Assembly: GCF_000165425.1 (NCBI RefSeq) | Contig: NW_001798978.1 | Coordinates: forward strand, 434,001-498,000 | DNA: 64,000 nt | From: Paramecium tetraurelia | Taxonomy: Eukaryota > Ciliophora > Oligohymenophorea > Peniculida > Parameciidae | Direction: 5' to 3' | Made by a program: the position numbers and the translations under genes | Part shown: positions 48,534 through 61,785 of the stretch, piece by piece | Position numbering within the stretch: position 1 is the first letter of the stretch | How the letters are laid out: the number at the start of each line of letters is the position of its first letter | The notes under the pieces: generated by a model | Told to the model about the DNA's origin: nothing | Databases searched by the model: none | What the model saw: only the letters and a program-made list of their open reading frames with translations

Positions 48534-49370
48534 ATGTCTAAACAGGAGGAAAGAAAAGAAAGAGAAAGACAATATTATAGCAATAGCCATCAATTTCATA
48601 AATACACCCCCAATCTATAAATTTTGCCAAGATCTGATTAGAAAAATTTCTTAAGAAAAAAGGGAAAGACTTATGTGAATTAGATTTGAGTGATGCAGAG
48701 ATTATAGAGGCTTTTGATTAAACTAGATAATAGATGGAAGAAATCAAGGTGAATGAAGACTAGAAAGAAAAAGATTTAGTTACTAAATTGCAACAGTTCT
48801 GAGGAGTTCCGTAGTAAAATCAGATGAATGAAAAAATTCATTCGACCTTAAGAATTAAAGAAATTGTGGAATAGGCAAAAATATCGATAGTTAAGTTAAT
48901 ATCCATAAGAAACAAAGAAGTCACTACAATCTATGAATTGATTCTTGGTTTGAATAACCTGCAAATTCTGATTATTTCGAATAACAAAATATAAATAATA
49001 ACATAAAGCATATAGAGTTTAATCAATTTGAAAGTAGTTCATGCATCAGATTGTAACTTACAAGATCAAAATATTGAGAATGATTTTTTCGAATTAGATT
49101 CATTAAAAGAATTTAATATGACCAAGAATCAATTATCAATTATCGACAGATTTACATCTTTATTTAACTTATGTTGTTGGATTTATCCAATAATGAAATC
49201 TTAGAATTCCATAGAATATGGAAAATTGTTTAAGCTTAAATTTGGAGTTTAAGAGACAATCATTGGAATTATCTTCTTGTTCAAATTGAAACAATTTAAA
49301 TCCTTAATAAAAGTTAAATTTAGAATACTCTTGAAGATCCATATGGAGTACTAAAATAACGTAATCCTGA
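48534..49370 (+). pseudogene. Decayed leucine-rich-repeat protein gene
   Basis: An ATG at 48534 opens MSKQEERKERERQYYSN. The frame then changes by one base within an AAAAA run near 48643. A TGA in frame (about 48799, between KLQQF and GVPQQNQ) interrupts it. The following frame holds LRR units: LGLNNLQILIISNNKIQIIT, INLKVVHASDCNLQDQNI, LDSLKEFNMTKNQLSII. A further shift near 49160 separates LFNL from LLDLSNNEI. LRRs mediate protein binding. With three disruptions this copy looks non-functional unless the sequence contains errors. Confidence 0.6.
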
Positions 49371-49438
49371 GCCAATATTCTAATAAGGAATATTTTGAAG
49401 AATAAAATTAATAATGATTTTACATAAATAATAATAAC

Positions 49439-52400
49439 TCATTCAATGATTTCATCAATATAAGTATTGTTAGCTAATTTGGTTTCTAAAGAGGTGCTTT
49501 TTATGACCATTTTTTAAACCTTCTTATCTACATTAGCTTTTGAATAGTTTTCTAAGACTTTCTTTCCATCATCAAAGAACTTTCTAACCATCTGACAATA
49601 ATCATCTAATTCATTTTTACTCAATTACTGTTTTCTATAATAGTATTCAAACATTGACAATACATTATCCAGTATTATGTTCATAGGTTGATTCTTTCTT
49701 TTCATAGAAGCCCTGACTTAATCAATTCTATAAATTTATTTTGATGATGGTGATAATTCACCAACCTTTTCTTCTAGTTACCCAATTTAAGGTAAAGTAC
49801 CTAAATGTTTTAAAATCTACTTAGTAATTTCTCTTTCTGATAATTTGTTAGGAAACTTTCTTGCAAATCTCTCCAATTATTAAATAAGATCTTGGGTTGT
49901 GCTTCTATTGACAGGTCTGTTCTTCTTGGGTTGCTAGCCACAAGTTCGCTTGGTTAGTTCTTATTATTCCTCCACCAATTAAGAAGAATGAGCTTAAGAC
50001 CATTATTGATCAGGTGTAAAATTAGTTAAAGTGTATAGTAGATGTTTAATGTCTTTATGAACTTCATCAGTTCTGAGAGGAGCGAAGTAATAGAATAAAA
50101 TTCTGTAAATAGATGCAAAATTGCTTTAGACATTATAATTTAAAAGAGCTGGACCAGATATTATACACTCGAAGTTAGTATGAGCCAAAGTCTTAGCTAA
50201 TTCTGGATTGATGTCAGCCCTAGACAATTCATGGGCAAATCTTTAATAGTTTTTAGCCATAAAGATTTGAAGTTCTTGCAGTAACACATTGAAATATATC
50301 GTAGTAGACCCATTCTTCACTCTTTTCTTACTTAAATAATACAATTGGTCCAATATAAAGTGATAAGGCTCCTTCTTCTATTTTTCATATTGTTCTAATA
50401 AATATTTCTTATAATAAGCTCGTTCTAAATAACCGTTATCAATTCTAACTAACACATTCGACTGATGATGTTTAATGATTGAGGATATCTCTTCATCATA
50501 TTTTTTATAGATCTCCTCTATTTTTTTCTCCATCTCTCCTGAAAAGTTGATATCAGTAAATCTTTTGTAATGAATTATTATGGTCTTCAGTATATAATTC
50601 TTGGATGTATTCAAAAAGATAACCTTCTTTAACTCATGCTTCAAGGTGGTCATTATCAAGAATTTGGATTGATTGCAGTTTGTAAACAACAGTAATTTTA
50701 TAAGTTTTGATATCATGTAACTGCAATCATATTAATTTTATGAATTGTCATAGCCTTAAAGGATGCTAACCAATAATGCTATTAGTTCATTATGAAATCC
50801 TAACGTTGAGGCAGTATTAAGCCTTCTAAGATTTTTTAAAAGAGCTACAATTACATCGTAATCATCAAAATTGTTGAATTTCAAATACTTAAGACTGTTG
50901 TCATTTTAGTTAAAGAAGAACCTGTAAGTGATTTTTTCGGCTAATTTTAAATAAGCTTGTAATTCTGCCATATCCTCAAAATCACAATTTTCTTCCAACC
51001 TTTTTATTGAACTCTTATTAACCATTTCTCTAAGCAGTTGCAATAATTAAACAATGATATTACTCTCCAAATGAGCATATGAATTTTCAATAATCAACAC
51101 AATTGTTCTGACAACTCTTTCTCGAATTTCTAATTTTTTAATGTTTCTTAAGACACAAGCTATTTAATTCATGTCCTTCTCTTTCAATACTTAACACATT
51201 ACTACAAGTTCCTTTTGAATTTAATATTCAACCTCTTTAACAGTCAAACCAACTGGATCCCACTTGATCCATTAAGGAGGCTCTTTTTATATCTCTTCTG
51301 AGTATGATTTAATTGTTTATTCCCTTCCAGTATTAATATTCACTCCTGATTTCAGAACAGCCTCTCCTAAAATACCATGAATCATTGGAGTTTTGACTTG
51401 ATTATTATTATCATTTTCTATTTCAATCTTTCCAGTTTGTTCCTCTTAAATATAGGCTTAGGCATTAATTTCCAAATGCCTCTTGGGAATATTGTATTTT
51501 TTTAATTTTTATGTACAATTTATGTCTATCTTAGTCCATAACTTTGGAGGTATCTTTATCTCAGTATTCTCGATTTCAAGCTTCAATTCATTCGTCTCTG
51601 AGACTTAAATACGAACCCAACCTGAAAAATGTAAAGGCATTGACAATTCTTCTGGTATTAATCCACTTGCTTAGATTTAATAATCTCTTCTTTTAAAATC
51701 TTTGATTGTTGAAGATGAATGTGGTTTCTTACTCTAATCATAGGGTTATTCCTTTTATTACTCTTCAAAATCTTTGAAAGCCTTTTAAATTGATTTTTAT
51801 GTCTGCTTAATCTTTTCTTAAAATTGGAGAAACTAATAAATAATGTCAGATTTAATGTCCAGTGCCTTGGCTCCTTGTATATAATTATTAGTATACACAT
51901 GTACCCAATGACCTATAAGTGGAGACTAAGTGATATTCAGATTTAGTTTATGATCTCTTTCATAATCATATGAAACCTTGAAATGCCAAGCTCCCGCAGA
52001 CTTGATAAACATTTTTAAGAAAGATTTTCCTTTGGATACTGAGAATACCTTTTTCATACTCATGAATATTTTATCAGTACTTAAAGGTGCAGGAATACTC
52101 CCTTTCAGATCTTGATAGAATCTATTTAATATCTCCTTTATGAAAACATCTGGCTAGTGTGTCATTCTTGCAAGCATAGTTATAACCATTCTAGTTTTTA
52201 ATTGGTATTCTAATGATTCTAACAAGAATCTTTATTCAAATTAAGTTTGATCCAATTTAACATCCTGACCATTCTTTATTTATTCTAATAACTTTTAATG
52301 CAATTGCGCATAATCCTCAGTCCAAGTAGATTAGAATGTGAAACCAAGCTCAATCCATCTATCTGACAATTTTACTGAGGGAGCCAAGAAAAATTTGAGA

Positions 52401-53615
52401 GACAGAGCATTCAATTAGAGGTGTAAACATCTATAGAATTCATCTTAAGTGTGTTTGCAAGGTAGAGACTCAGGAAGTTGAGATTCATCGAATACTAAAA
52501 TATTGCGAAAGGGGTAAAATGAAAGATATCCATGTTTTTGTACATTAGGCAAGATGAGCACATTCAGAGATCTAAAAAATTCGACTCCAGATCCAATGGA
52601 TAATATATTCCTGGCTTTTTAAAGTAGAGCATCTCTAAACCAAAATCTATCAACTGACTCGAATATTTTCCGAGCAGTTTCAGATTCAAATAAGTAGGAT
52701 TTGTTTTCATTCATATGGAAAATATTTAACCGGAATTCATCATGATTTGCATAATGATGTTAAAACTCTCCTATGAATATCCCCAAATCGTCAGGGTTTA
52801 TGAATTCATTTACATTAAACACATATCCAACTAAATCATTCCCATCAATCTCCACTATTTCTTACAACTGTCCAGAAGCAACAACATAATAAGAGGATGG
52901 AACTGTGATTATGATCTTAGAGTAATGCAATAAGTCCTTTTCCTCATGACAATATGGAGGATATCCTATTTATACATATTATAAGTCTACTTTATTATTT
53001 ATGATGAGGAGTAGGTATCCAGTTCCTCGAATTATGCAACCCTTTTTCTGTGATCAAAAATTTATTGTCCAAATTACTGACAAATCTCAAACCAGATATA
53101 GGTCTGGATATTACATAGCTTATCTGCAATTTAAATACAATCTAGTCTTCTAGCGATTTAACAAAGTCATAATCACAGCTTTCCAATTTCTCTGGAGCAA
53201 ATTAAAATAATAGAGTAATTTATTAACAATCATCCTAAATTTTGTTCAGAAGTGCGTTCATTGTCATATAAGAGCATGGCGATTTAAAAGGCTTCTACGA
53301 TTTCAAGAGATTCGATTATTTTTCGTTCGAATTATATTATTACTTCACCAACTTGAGTACTTAAGGATATTTCACAGAAGGAATGTAAGTAATATTTTTT
53401 ATTTCATATTGACGTCCATATAGAATGAATTCCATTGTTTAATTAAGGTCAACCTATTTATCCTTTGAATCAGAAAATCCAATTGTGAGCTCATAAGAAG
53501 CCAAGCAATCAATCTCACACTTTTACATATTGGCTGTCAATCTAACAGATTATGATTTAAGCTGAATGCAAGGAATTGCAAGCTAAACTTCAGATAGTAC
53601 ATCACCTTGTAGCAT
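49439..53615 (-). CDS. TFIID subunit TAF2 (M1-aminopeptidase-like, no zinc site)
   Basis: One 25-nt intron is removed to give 1383 residues in two exons. The N-terminal half follows the M1 aminopeptidase plan: VRLTANMQKCEIDCLASYEL at the start, NSRNWIPTPHH at the substrate-domain edge, YLSFYPFRNILVFDE, and helices LHLQLNALSLKFFL with LSDRWIELGFTFQ. The HExxH zinc motif expected there is absent, as in TAF2. The later part has the QWIKWDPxxL type strand and a long HEAT-like helical region. TAF2 helps TFIID contact the initiator. No bromodomain is seen. A catalytically dead M1 relative other than TAF2 is the alternative. Confidence 0.75.
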
Positions 53616-54226
53616 TTCTAATAATAATTTTAATTAAATATTTATAACTAATTAACATTTTTTTCTTTATTTTATTTCGTCATTTTTTATAACAACAATC
53701 CCTTCTAAAAATTTCAATTAATAGACTGCCATTCATTGGACTTTGTTGCTCAAACTGATAGGCCAGCATATGTAGTGTATTTTTGATTTAGAATTTGAGA
53801 TCTAAACTTAATTTATAATCCCTCAGAGGATTTGACAAAACCTTAATATTTATCGCTGTCCCATTTGTGACTAAAATTGAAATTAAGAAATTAATAGTTA
53901 TAGTCCTTAAATCGGATTGTTTTTTAATATATTAAGTTAAGATTAAAAATTTAATCCCTAATCGTTATTTTTCCAGACAATATTTACAATTTCTTGTATT
54001 ATTGCTATTAATCAATAAACTTACAAATGCTTGATTTAGGATTATTTAACTATGTTTATTTATTTTTTTGAACCTTTTAGGGGTTTTTATTAGATTTATT
54101 CCTTTGGATCTATGTACATAATTATTTTATAGTTTTTAACACTATAAGGGAAAATTCATAATCAAATCCTATCTTATATGGATTGATATTAATGACAAAG
54201 TTGAGTAATAATAAATATTAAATTAA
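53616..54226. other. Divergent intergenic region, no gene seen
   Basis: These 611 AT-rich nt between TAF2 (-) and CK1 (+) presumably hold both promoters. No coding or RNA signal is recognised. Confidence 0.4.
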
Positions 54227-55989
54227 ATGGCTGGATTACAATAAAAGATCTTCAATAATTAATTTGTTGTAAAAAAAAGGATTTCTTCAGGTTCATTTGG
54301 TGTAGTGTACTAGGGACTCGATTTACATTCATAAGAGCTTGTGGCAATTAAGGTTGAAAAGTTAGAGGTGGATGAATTATTGAGTTTAGATAGAGAGGTT
54401 GAGTAATGGTTATTGATGTAGATTTAAATACTGAGATCAGTTTAAGGAGTGCCCTAAGTTCCTAGACTCAAATGGGCAGGAAAAGACTAAGGAAATAATG
54501 TGATGGTAATTCAGCTTTTGGGTAGAGATCTAACACATTATATGAGATAGAGAAAAAGACTCAGTTTGCCTTGTGTTTTGGGTATCGCAGATTAGTTACT
54601 GACAATACTCGAAAACGTCCACCATAAGTAAATTTTCTATCAAATTCAGGGGAGTGATTCACAGAGATTTGAAGCCAGAAAATGTATTGGTGGGAAAGGA
54701 TAAAGAGAAAAACTAATTATATTTGGTCGACTTTGGGATTGCAAAATAATTTAAAGATAAAGATGATAAACATATGTATAAAAGTAATTTAACCTTAGTC
54801 CATTCAAAGATAACAAACCATTCTTTGGGACTTCCAGATATGCGAGTATAGCAGCACATAAGGGATATGAATTATCAAGAAAGGATGATCTGGAATCATT
54901 AGGTTATATGTTAATGTAATATTGATACAATAAAGAGATTTTTATTGAAGGGAAGTTTGCCGTGGTAAAATGTTAGTCATAAAAATGAAGAAGAAAAGGT
55001 TAAAATTGTTGGTTTAATGAAAATGAGAATATCTTCTCAAGAATTATGCTAAGATTTGCCAATTGAATTTATGAGATTTATAGACTTAGTGAAAAAGATG
55101 AGTTATAGAGAGAAACCAGGCTATAAGTAATGCAATTAAATAATACAATATTAGATATTTCCAATAACTATTTCGAAGAGTGGCCATTTAATAATAGGTT
55201 GAGTATAGATTTGATTGGTTAGATGAAAATAACTAAGAGAAAAAATCTAGTTCAGTGTCTCCGAAAAAGCAGAAATCTATTAAAATTATGGATCAACCAC
55301 ACTTGATATCGTAAGTCTATTCCCCAATGAAGAAAAAGCAGAGCGAAGAATTTGATGATACTGGACTTTCGAAGAGAGAGTCTAATGGGAGATTATCAAT
55401 AGCTAACAACTCTTATAATCTTGTCCCTTGTGACAGCAGACAAAATTTAAGACACAAAAGCACAAGTTCATTTAATGAGTCAAATCAACAATACAGTGAC
55501 ATTCAACCAGAGGTCAGTTGTATGATAGCTTATCAAAGAAATGTGAGATTTGGATCATTTCATAACGAACTCAATACTCCAAAGCAACCAGAAAGAAGTA
55601 CATCTGCACAAAATAAGATTAGAGTTGCACATAAATTAAGTTTGGATGTCAAAGCTAATTGTTATAACTCTATCGTAGAATTGCAATTTGGCCTGATGAA
55701 CAATCCATCCATTATGGATTTCACTGAGAAGAGCTAAAATCAAATGAATGAAGATGAGAGTCCTTGTCTTGAGGATAAATGTAGCATCTTAAAAAAAGAT
55801 TCTATTGAAAAGTATAGATCCCCTCATAAATTTATAGTTATTTTAAAAACCCAATACAACTTTTTAGAATAAGCTACAAAGAGAAAACAAGAGTTAAAAA
55901 TAATTGAATAAACTTTATATTTATTATTTAATGAATCAACCCTCATAGTATGGCTATGCATACCCACCCAAAGTGCTTCTCTTCCATGA
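54227..55989 (+). CDS. Casein kinase 1-family protein kinase with long tail
   Basis: Introns of 22, 23, 22 and 28 nt are removed to give 555 residues. The CK1 kinase domain is diagnostic: [23 protein letters not shown], a catalytic loop [22 protein letters not shown], the CK1-specific [12 protein letters not shown] (in place of APE), [11 protein letters not shown] and GSLPWQ. The tail of about 270 residues is Ser/Gln/Asn/Lys-rich and may be autoinhibitory. The frame ends at TGA 55987-55989, 53 nt inside the 3' end of the convergent MPP-type gene. The very end could therefore be mis-spliced by me. Confidence 0.9.
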
Positions 55990-57615
55990 TCTATTGTAAT
56001 GAGCAACAGCATCTAACAAGTGAGTTGGTCCCCATACGACAACAGAAATGTCCTATTATATATAAAAACGATATGATTACCTTATCCCAGAAGTGTCTAG
56101 TAGCAACTCTAGTTAAATGACCAGCATCAAGAGCAGAGATTCTTCGAGCAAATTCACTTCTTGGTACTCTTCTTCCCCAATAGCTAAATCTTACTGGAAT
56201 ATAGATACAAGACTTATTAAGCAATTTCTCTTGATTATTTGGCTGAACTTTCTTAACTCAATAATTCATTAAACACCTTAGCTCTGGCTCTGAAAACTTC
56301 TACTTAGCCTACAGATGAAGCATAATCAGATAAAACCATTTGACTGATATATGCCATTTATGTTGCAAAGACTTCATTACCAATCAAGTAATTTCCAAAA
56401 AGACCAGTGTCTGAATATGCATAATAAGCGCATCTTTAGTATGTAACATCTGGTAATCCACCAAGGAGTGAATGCATTGTGTTATATTATCTGCTTGGAG
56501 AATTCAAATGGAATCCTGTGTGTTTGTCAGCTCTATAATCACCAATAAGTCTTTAGAAATAATGGAGAGCAAAAACATCTGGGTGATTCCATCCTGGAGC
56601 ATCGAAGAAAACACCAACATTCAAATTAGTTAATTCGTCGTCTTTCATTAACTACACTATTAATAAAATGTTAATACCATAATGGATGGGGTGGCATATG
56701 GCTTTTCTGAATTTGGGACTTCAGTTGGAACAGATGTACCCAATCCCTTGAATGCCTTGTTGACTGCAGAAACCAAATCTTCATGATTAACATTACCAGC
56801 AGCTGAGACAATTACGTTGGGTGCAACAAAATTGGCTTTGTGGAATTATCTTATTTATTCTTCAGTAACATTTGGAATATTATCTCTAATTCCTGCTGCT
56901 GGTTAACCAAGATAATGATCTCTATAATTTGTATAATGAGCAGCTTCAGCTACAACTCTGTATTAATCATTGATGCTAACTGATTCTCTATAAATTCCTT
57001 CTCTTTCTGCTTCAATTTAAGCTGGTGAATATAATGAATTTGTCAAAATGTCTCCTAAAAAGCTTACTGCTCTCTCGAGTTCTGATGGCAAAAAGGTGAG
57101 AGTGTAAGTCTATAATTCTCTTCCTTATTTAACTTTCAATGCTCCTCCCAAGTAATCAATTTCGGCTTCAACCTATTCTCTTGATTTAGTTGTTGTGCCC
57201 TAATATAAATATTTTATTCATACTCTTAAGTTTAATTTTGAGATGAAATTTGAAACACCTGAGCTTTCTAAAGTTTCAAATCTTGATCCTGCTTTCACAG
57301 CTACTGTAATTGAAGCTAATGGGGAATTGTATTATTCTGAGACTACTCTAAGACCAGTGTCCAATTAAGTTAAAGCTAATGTTATGATATTTAATACATA
57401 CCTTGTGGTCTGTCATATTTTAAGGCTTCAGGAATTTCACCTGTTGGTAATTCTCCAAAATCCACTAATGCTGACTTGGAGAATTGTAATTAGTAGTTTC
57501 TTTCAACGTTACCTTATTTGGTTGATGTTGCAGGGGTTTTCTTTCCTGAGACGCTCTCAGCTGTGCAAAATTAAGCCAATTTACGAAGAGAATGAAATCT
57601 ATTCCTCAAAAACAT
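55936..57615 (-). CDS. MPP-beta / complex III core 1-like M16 protein without HxxEH
   Basis: Introns of 26, 24, 26, 25 and 28 nt are removed to give 516 residues. After a targeting-like N terminus (MFLRNRFHSLRKLAQFC) comes the M16 pitrilysin fold: LTQLDTGLRVVSEQ, VKAGSRFET, EIDYLGGALKVKQGREL, NSLYSPAQIEAEREGI and a second half with FFDAPGWNHPDVFAL and HSLLGGLPDVTY. Active MPP-beta has H-F-L-E-H at the zinc site; here the aligned residues are Asn114-Phe-Ile-Ser117-Lys118. The subunit therefore cannot be the catalytic peptidase and is more likely a complex III core-type structural subunit. Confidence 0.85.
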
Positions 57616-57814
57616 ATCTGAATTAATTTATTTATATTTAAAATTGGATTGCCTTTAAACCTAATTTAGAAATCTGTTTTGCATATGTTTTCGACTTTGA
57701 CTTTTTGAATATATAACACTGGTTTTAGCGTAAAAAAGAAACTATCCATATCATATGTATAATGATAATTGCGTTTTTAATTAGAGTTCTATGATTTTTT
57801 TTTAATCAATAATT

Positions 57815-59785
57815 TCATTATTACTCTGATTTCGTGAGTTGATCTTCTTTTTCTTTTTGGGAATCTATAAGCATCTCAATTTATCTATCAATGCTGATTT
57901 CTGGTGGAGCCTCTTACATGTGTGTTTTTGGATCGACATCACATAAATAAGTCTGTTCAATCTTTTATAACCTTTACAAAGCCTCGATAATCTAACCATG
58001 CTCTAATTATCATATTGATTATTACACTCCTATAATAACGAATTCATCTTTTTGCTCGTTGTTTGCTTCTACAATATCTTGTACCCTACAGTTTTTAAAA
58101 ATCCACTATATCCGTGGCTGCATTTGGATCTAAAGCTGGAATTGTTTGGTTAATCAATTAAGTTCTTTTTGATTTGATTCAAGATGTCGGTCTCCTTTAG
58201 AATTCTTTGACAATATTTTTCATCTTAGATTCTGGATTTTATGATTGAAGTCACATAGATTTGGAGTTAATTATTCCATTGATACTTAATGGCATACTCT
58301 ATTAAACTCTAATATAATTGAGCTTAGAACATTGACTCAAATAAGAGTGGGTTATTTAATCTAGTCTATTGAATTAGATTACTTATCGCAAACATCGAGA
58401 GCTTAAACAAGACACAAGTTCTTGAGTCCAAAGGTTTCTTCATCTTAAAAATTTGAGATAATGAGGGGACTTATTTATTAGATTACCTGCAGTAAATCAG
58501 AAGTCTTCTAATCTAGATACATGATGATTTAATTACCTTGTAAGGAGTTTACTTAAATAAATAATAGGATTTTGGAGAACACCTTATAGACAGTAAGCAC
58601 CCCAGTTTTTTTCTATCATTATTGATTGCACTTACAGCTATTTTAAAGAAGTAATATGGTTTTAAAACAATATCAAATAGTTCTCTCAAGGACTCATACA
58701 ACTTTTACTGAATTCCTTACTCCAAAAGCAAATCAAATATTTAAGTGATGTCTGCGACCATCTATGAGGGATAATCGTATAATCTTTACTGTAATGTTAT
58801 CAGAAAACTTATCCATTTGGTGTATCATCTCTTCCAAAAGCTGTTTTCTATAATTCTTCTATGCTTATGTTTAATGAGTACATAACATTTTTGGTTGATG
58901 TATACATTGTCATTAATTTTGTAATCTAAAATTAATAGTTTAACCACAATTTCTACAATTTAATAATGGTTGATGTGCTGGAGCAAATCACTTATGATGT
59001 TGCTGTTGACAACGATGTGATCCCAAAACTAAAAAGATGTAGTATTTAGTATTACTTCTCCTCCATATTTACTAGCTACAGGTTTTAAAATCTAAGCATA
59101 ATACCCCATTGATGTATCATTTATGTTTGGAGACTCTAGGTATTTGAAAAATGCATTTAAGATGTTCAATCTCACATTCTCATTCAGATGCATTCCTGAC
59201 TTGGATTTGAAGGATGCACACTAGACTATGATTATTGACATATACTAACTTGACGTTCCAGATATTCCTCCCCCATTAAAATCTTCTTCCTCTTTGCATT
59301 GATCTTCGTGGTGCATCTAATATTCTGGCAATATATCATCTTCGATAGTAGTCTAATTTAGATTCTCATTAAAACCAATCTTTCATTGCTCAATAACGAG
59401 GATTAGGATTCGTTTCGATGTCTCAGGAATAACAAATCAAACAATCTTGTGTTTTCCAAACTGAAGATCCCGCTTATTATATATGGAAATTTTCGACTTT
59501 TCTCATTATCTTCCATCTGCTCATTTGTGACAATAATATAGTGAATCATCTTTTCTAAATTCTCAGGTTGTCTCCAAACACTTATATCAATACTCTTTAT
59601 TACAATTCAGTAAAAGCATTCATAGCTCCAGCTTTGATGTCAAATAGGAAATTGTCTCTCTCCAACAACTCTTCCAAAGTGGGGTTATTATTTTTTAAAA
59701 TGTTTTCCAATTCTTGAGATTAACCAAATGTTTAAAATTATGAGTACACACTACTTGATACACCAAATTTATACCCGAAGCTCAT
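57815..59785 (-). pseudogene. Disrupted SAPS (SIT4/PP6-associated) family gene
   Basis: The start MSFGYKFGVSSSVYSQFQTFGQ and the block PTLEELLERDNFLFDIKAG are typical SAPS openings. The pieces RQPENLEKMIHYII, NIISDLLQHINHYQIVEIV, LRELFDIVLKP, LDPNAATDIVDF and a C-terminal KEDQLTKSEQQ follow in order. Several joins are ordinary introns. However, one base seems lost near 59607, another frame change lies near 59398, and a TGA interrupts the C-terminal frame at about 57985 between GVQQSI and QLEHGQIIEAL. SAPS proteins are regulatory subunits of PP6-type phosphatases. This copy looks decayed unless these are sequence errors. Confidence 0.55.
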
Positions 59786-60212
59786 ATATGTTTATAATTA
59801 ATTTTATAAATATTTTAAGACAAATATTAGAATTTTATTTCAGAATTTTAAAAGAATATTTTCAGTCTATTTCTTGCAATCCACTTTATAAATTTTAAGA
59901 ATCTTAATTATTCTCGCTTAAGATGAATCAAAATATTTAAACATTTTATTAAATACCATTAAAAACAATAATGTAAATATAAAATTATTATCATTCAATG
60001 TTTCTAATATACTCAATATATTTATCTAATTGTTGTATTTGATTATCTTCAAACTTTATTTGATCCATATATTATTAACTCCCACAGTTGAGTTGTAGTA
60101 TTTGCCTTACTATTTTTATATCAATGTTGAGACATATTTGCTTTTGTTTTTAAAGAATTATTAATAACCCTTTAATTGAAATTAATTTAAAAATACAAAT
60201 TTCAATACAAGA
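59786..60212. other. Divergent intergenic region, no confident gene
   Basis: AT-rich sequence between the SAPS gene (-) and MUS81 (+). A 25-codon minus-strand frame at about 59995-60073 (MDQIKFEDNQIQQLDKYIEY) is too short to call. Promoters of both genes are presumably here. Confidence 0.35.
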
Positions 60213-61785
60213 ATGCCTAAACAATTGATAAAATCTAAAAATCCGCATAATTAATTTATTCTAGATCACATTGTCGAATTGAAGAATAGATGCCTCAGAA
60301 CAGGTTAAGATAAATTAGCTTTCATTTACTAAAAGATCATACAATCACTTCAAAAATATCCCATGCCTCTATTATGCGAAGACTAAGTGTAAATGTTGTA
60401 AGGCGTAGGAGATAAAACATCTGTGATGATTTTGCAATTGATAAAAAAGTAATATCAACAATATGAGATCCCTTTTCATAAATTTAATGAAGCTCTAATA
60501 TAAGATAATTTAGATGTGATTAACGAACAAGAGGACGATATTGATTAGATCTATTCAGAAAGTTGTCCACCATCAATGGTATATAATGATGACACTTCAA
60601 AAAGAAAGGATAAATAATTTTAGGCATCATTCATCGAAGAACTTCGAAAATAAGTCATCAAACCCATACCTGAGGTACAATCAAAAAGCAAGAGATAATA
60701 TCAACCTGGAAAGGGTTCTAAAAGTGGATAAGTGTTAATGAGTTTGTATAAGTTTTAAAAAAGTGAGAACAAACTTTTTGCTTCAAAAAAGTAAATAAAA
60801 GAACAATTAAGAGAGTATATTTATCATTAATTTAGTATTTGTAACACTGAGTTATCTAGTTGGAATGCTATTGAGACATTAGAGAAGCATTAATTAATTT
60901 AAAAGTAAATAGATAACATTAATCAGAACTGTCCTAGACAACGAAATTAAATATGCTTTAACTGAGGATGGCATTAAATTAGGATAGCAATATTTCACAG
61001 AAACTATGATCTAACAATAAATGACTGTACCCTCAGAAAGACCATCAAAGATTATATTATTGATTGATAATCGAGAGAGATTTTAGAGTAACAACAGGTA
61101 GATAATCTTCGAAAAGCTTACTAACATATACCAAATAGAGTGCAGATTAAGTTAATTGCCCATTGGAGATTTTATGTGGATATGCTAAAAAGGGGATGAT
61201 GAATACATATGTGACTATATCATTGAAAGAAAAACCATTCAAGATTTAGCTCACAGTATTCTCGACAAAAGATACTAGGCTTAAAAACATAAGTTGAAGC
61301 ATTGTGGAATCAATAATAGATTTTATTTAGTTGAAAATTCATCATCATCCAATTTGCCAGTGCCAAGAGCTACTATTGACAAAGCAATTAGGAATACTTA
61401 AATTAAGGATGGGTTTTTTATTTAGCAAACTGAAACATTAGAAGACTCCTTAAGATGGCTAGCTTTATTTACTAAAACTGTTAAAGTGTTACCAAATGCA
61501 ATCAAATTTTCAGAATTTATGTACAATAATTCAAAGAAGGCAGAGTCACTTTTTAATTTATGGGGAAGTATGCTTAGAGGTATACATGGAGTGGGATTAG
61601 AATCTGCAAAAGCTATAGCATGTGTTTGGAAGACTCCTATTGAATTCTATGATGCAATAAATCAAGACGAAAATAAAAGCTTATAATAATTAATTGAAGA
61701 AAATTCGATTAAATAAAGATCCATACCTAGTCACATATTAAGATAAGTTGAGATTTTATTCTAAAAAGAGCACTACCCTAATTGA
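60213..61785 (+). CDS. MUS81: Structure-specific endonuclease subunit MUS81
   Basis: One 22-nt intron is removed to give 516 residues. The N-terminal helix-hairpin-helix-like region includes LLCEDQVQMLQGVGDKTS. A winged-helix-like part follows (KYALTEDGIKLG). The ERCC4 nuclease domain has IILLIDNRERF, GDFMWICQ and the catalytic IIERKTIQDLAHSILDKRY (ERKxxxD). The C-terminal HhH is LRGIHGVGLESAKAIACVW. MUS81 acts with EME1/MMS4 to cut branched DNA at stalled forks and in meiotic recombination. All catalytic residues are present. The domain order and length match the family. Confidence 0.93.

Noticed and set aside
59995-60073. 25-codon minus-strand frame starting MDQIKFEDNQ
   Set aside because: It is too short to distinguish from chance in AT-rich DNA. 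I could not join it convincingly to an upstream exon.
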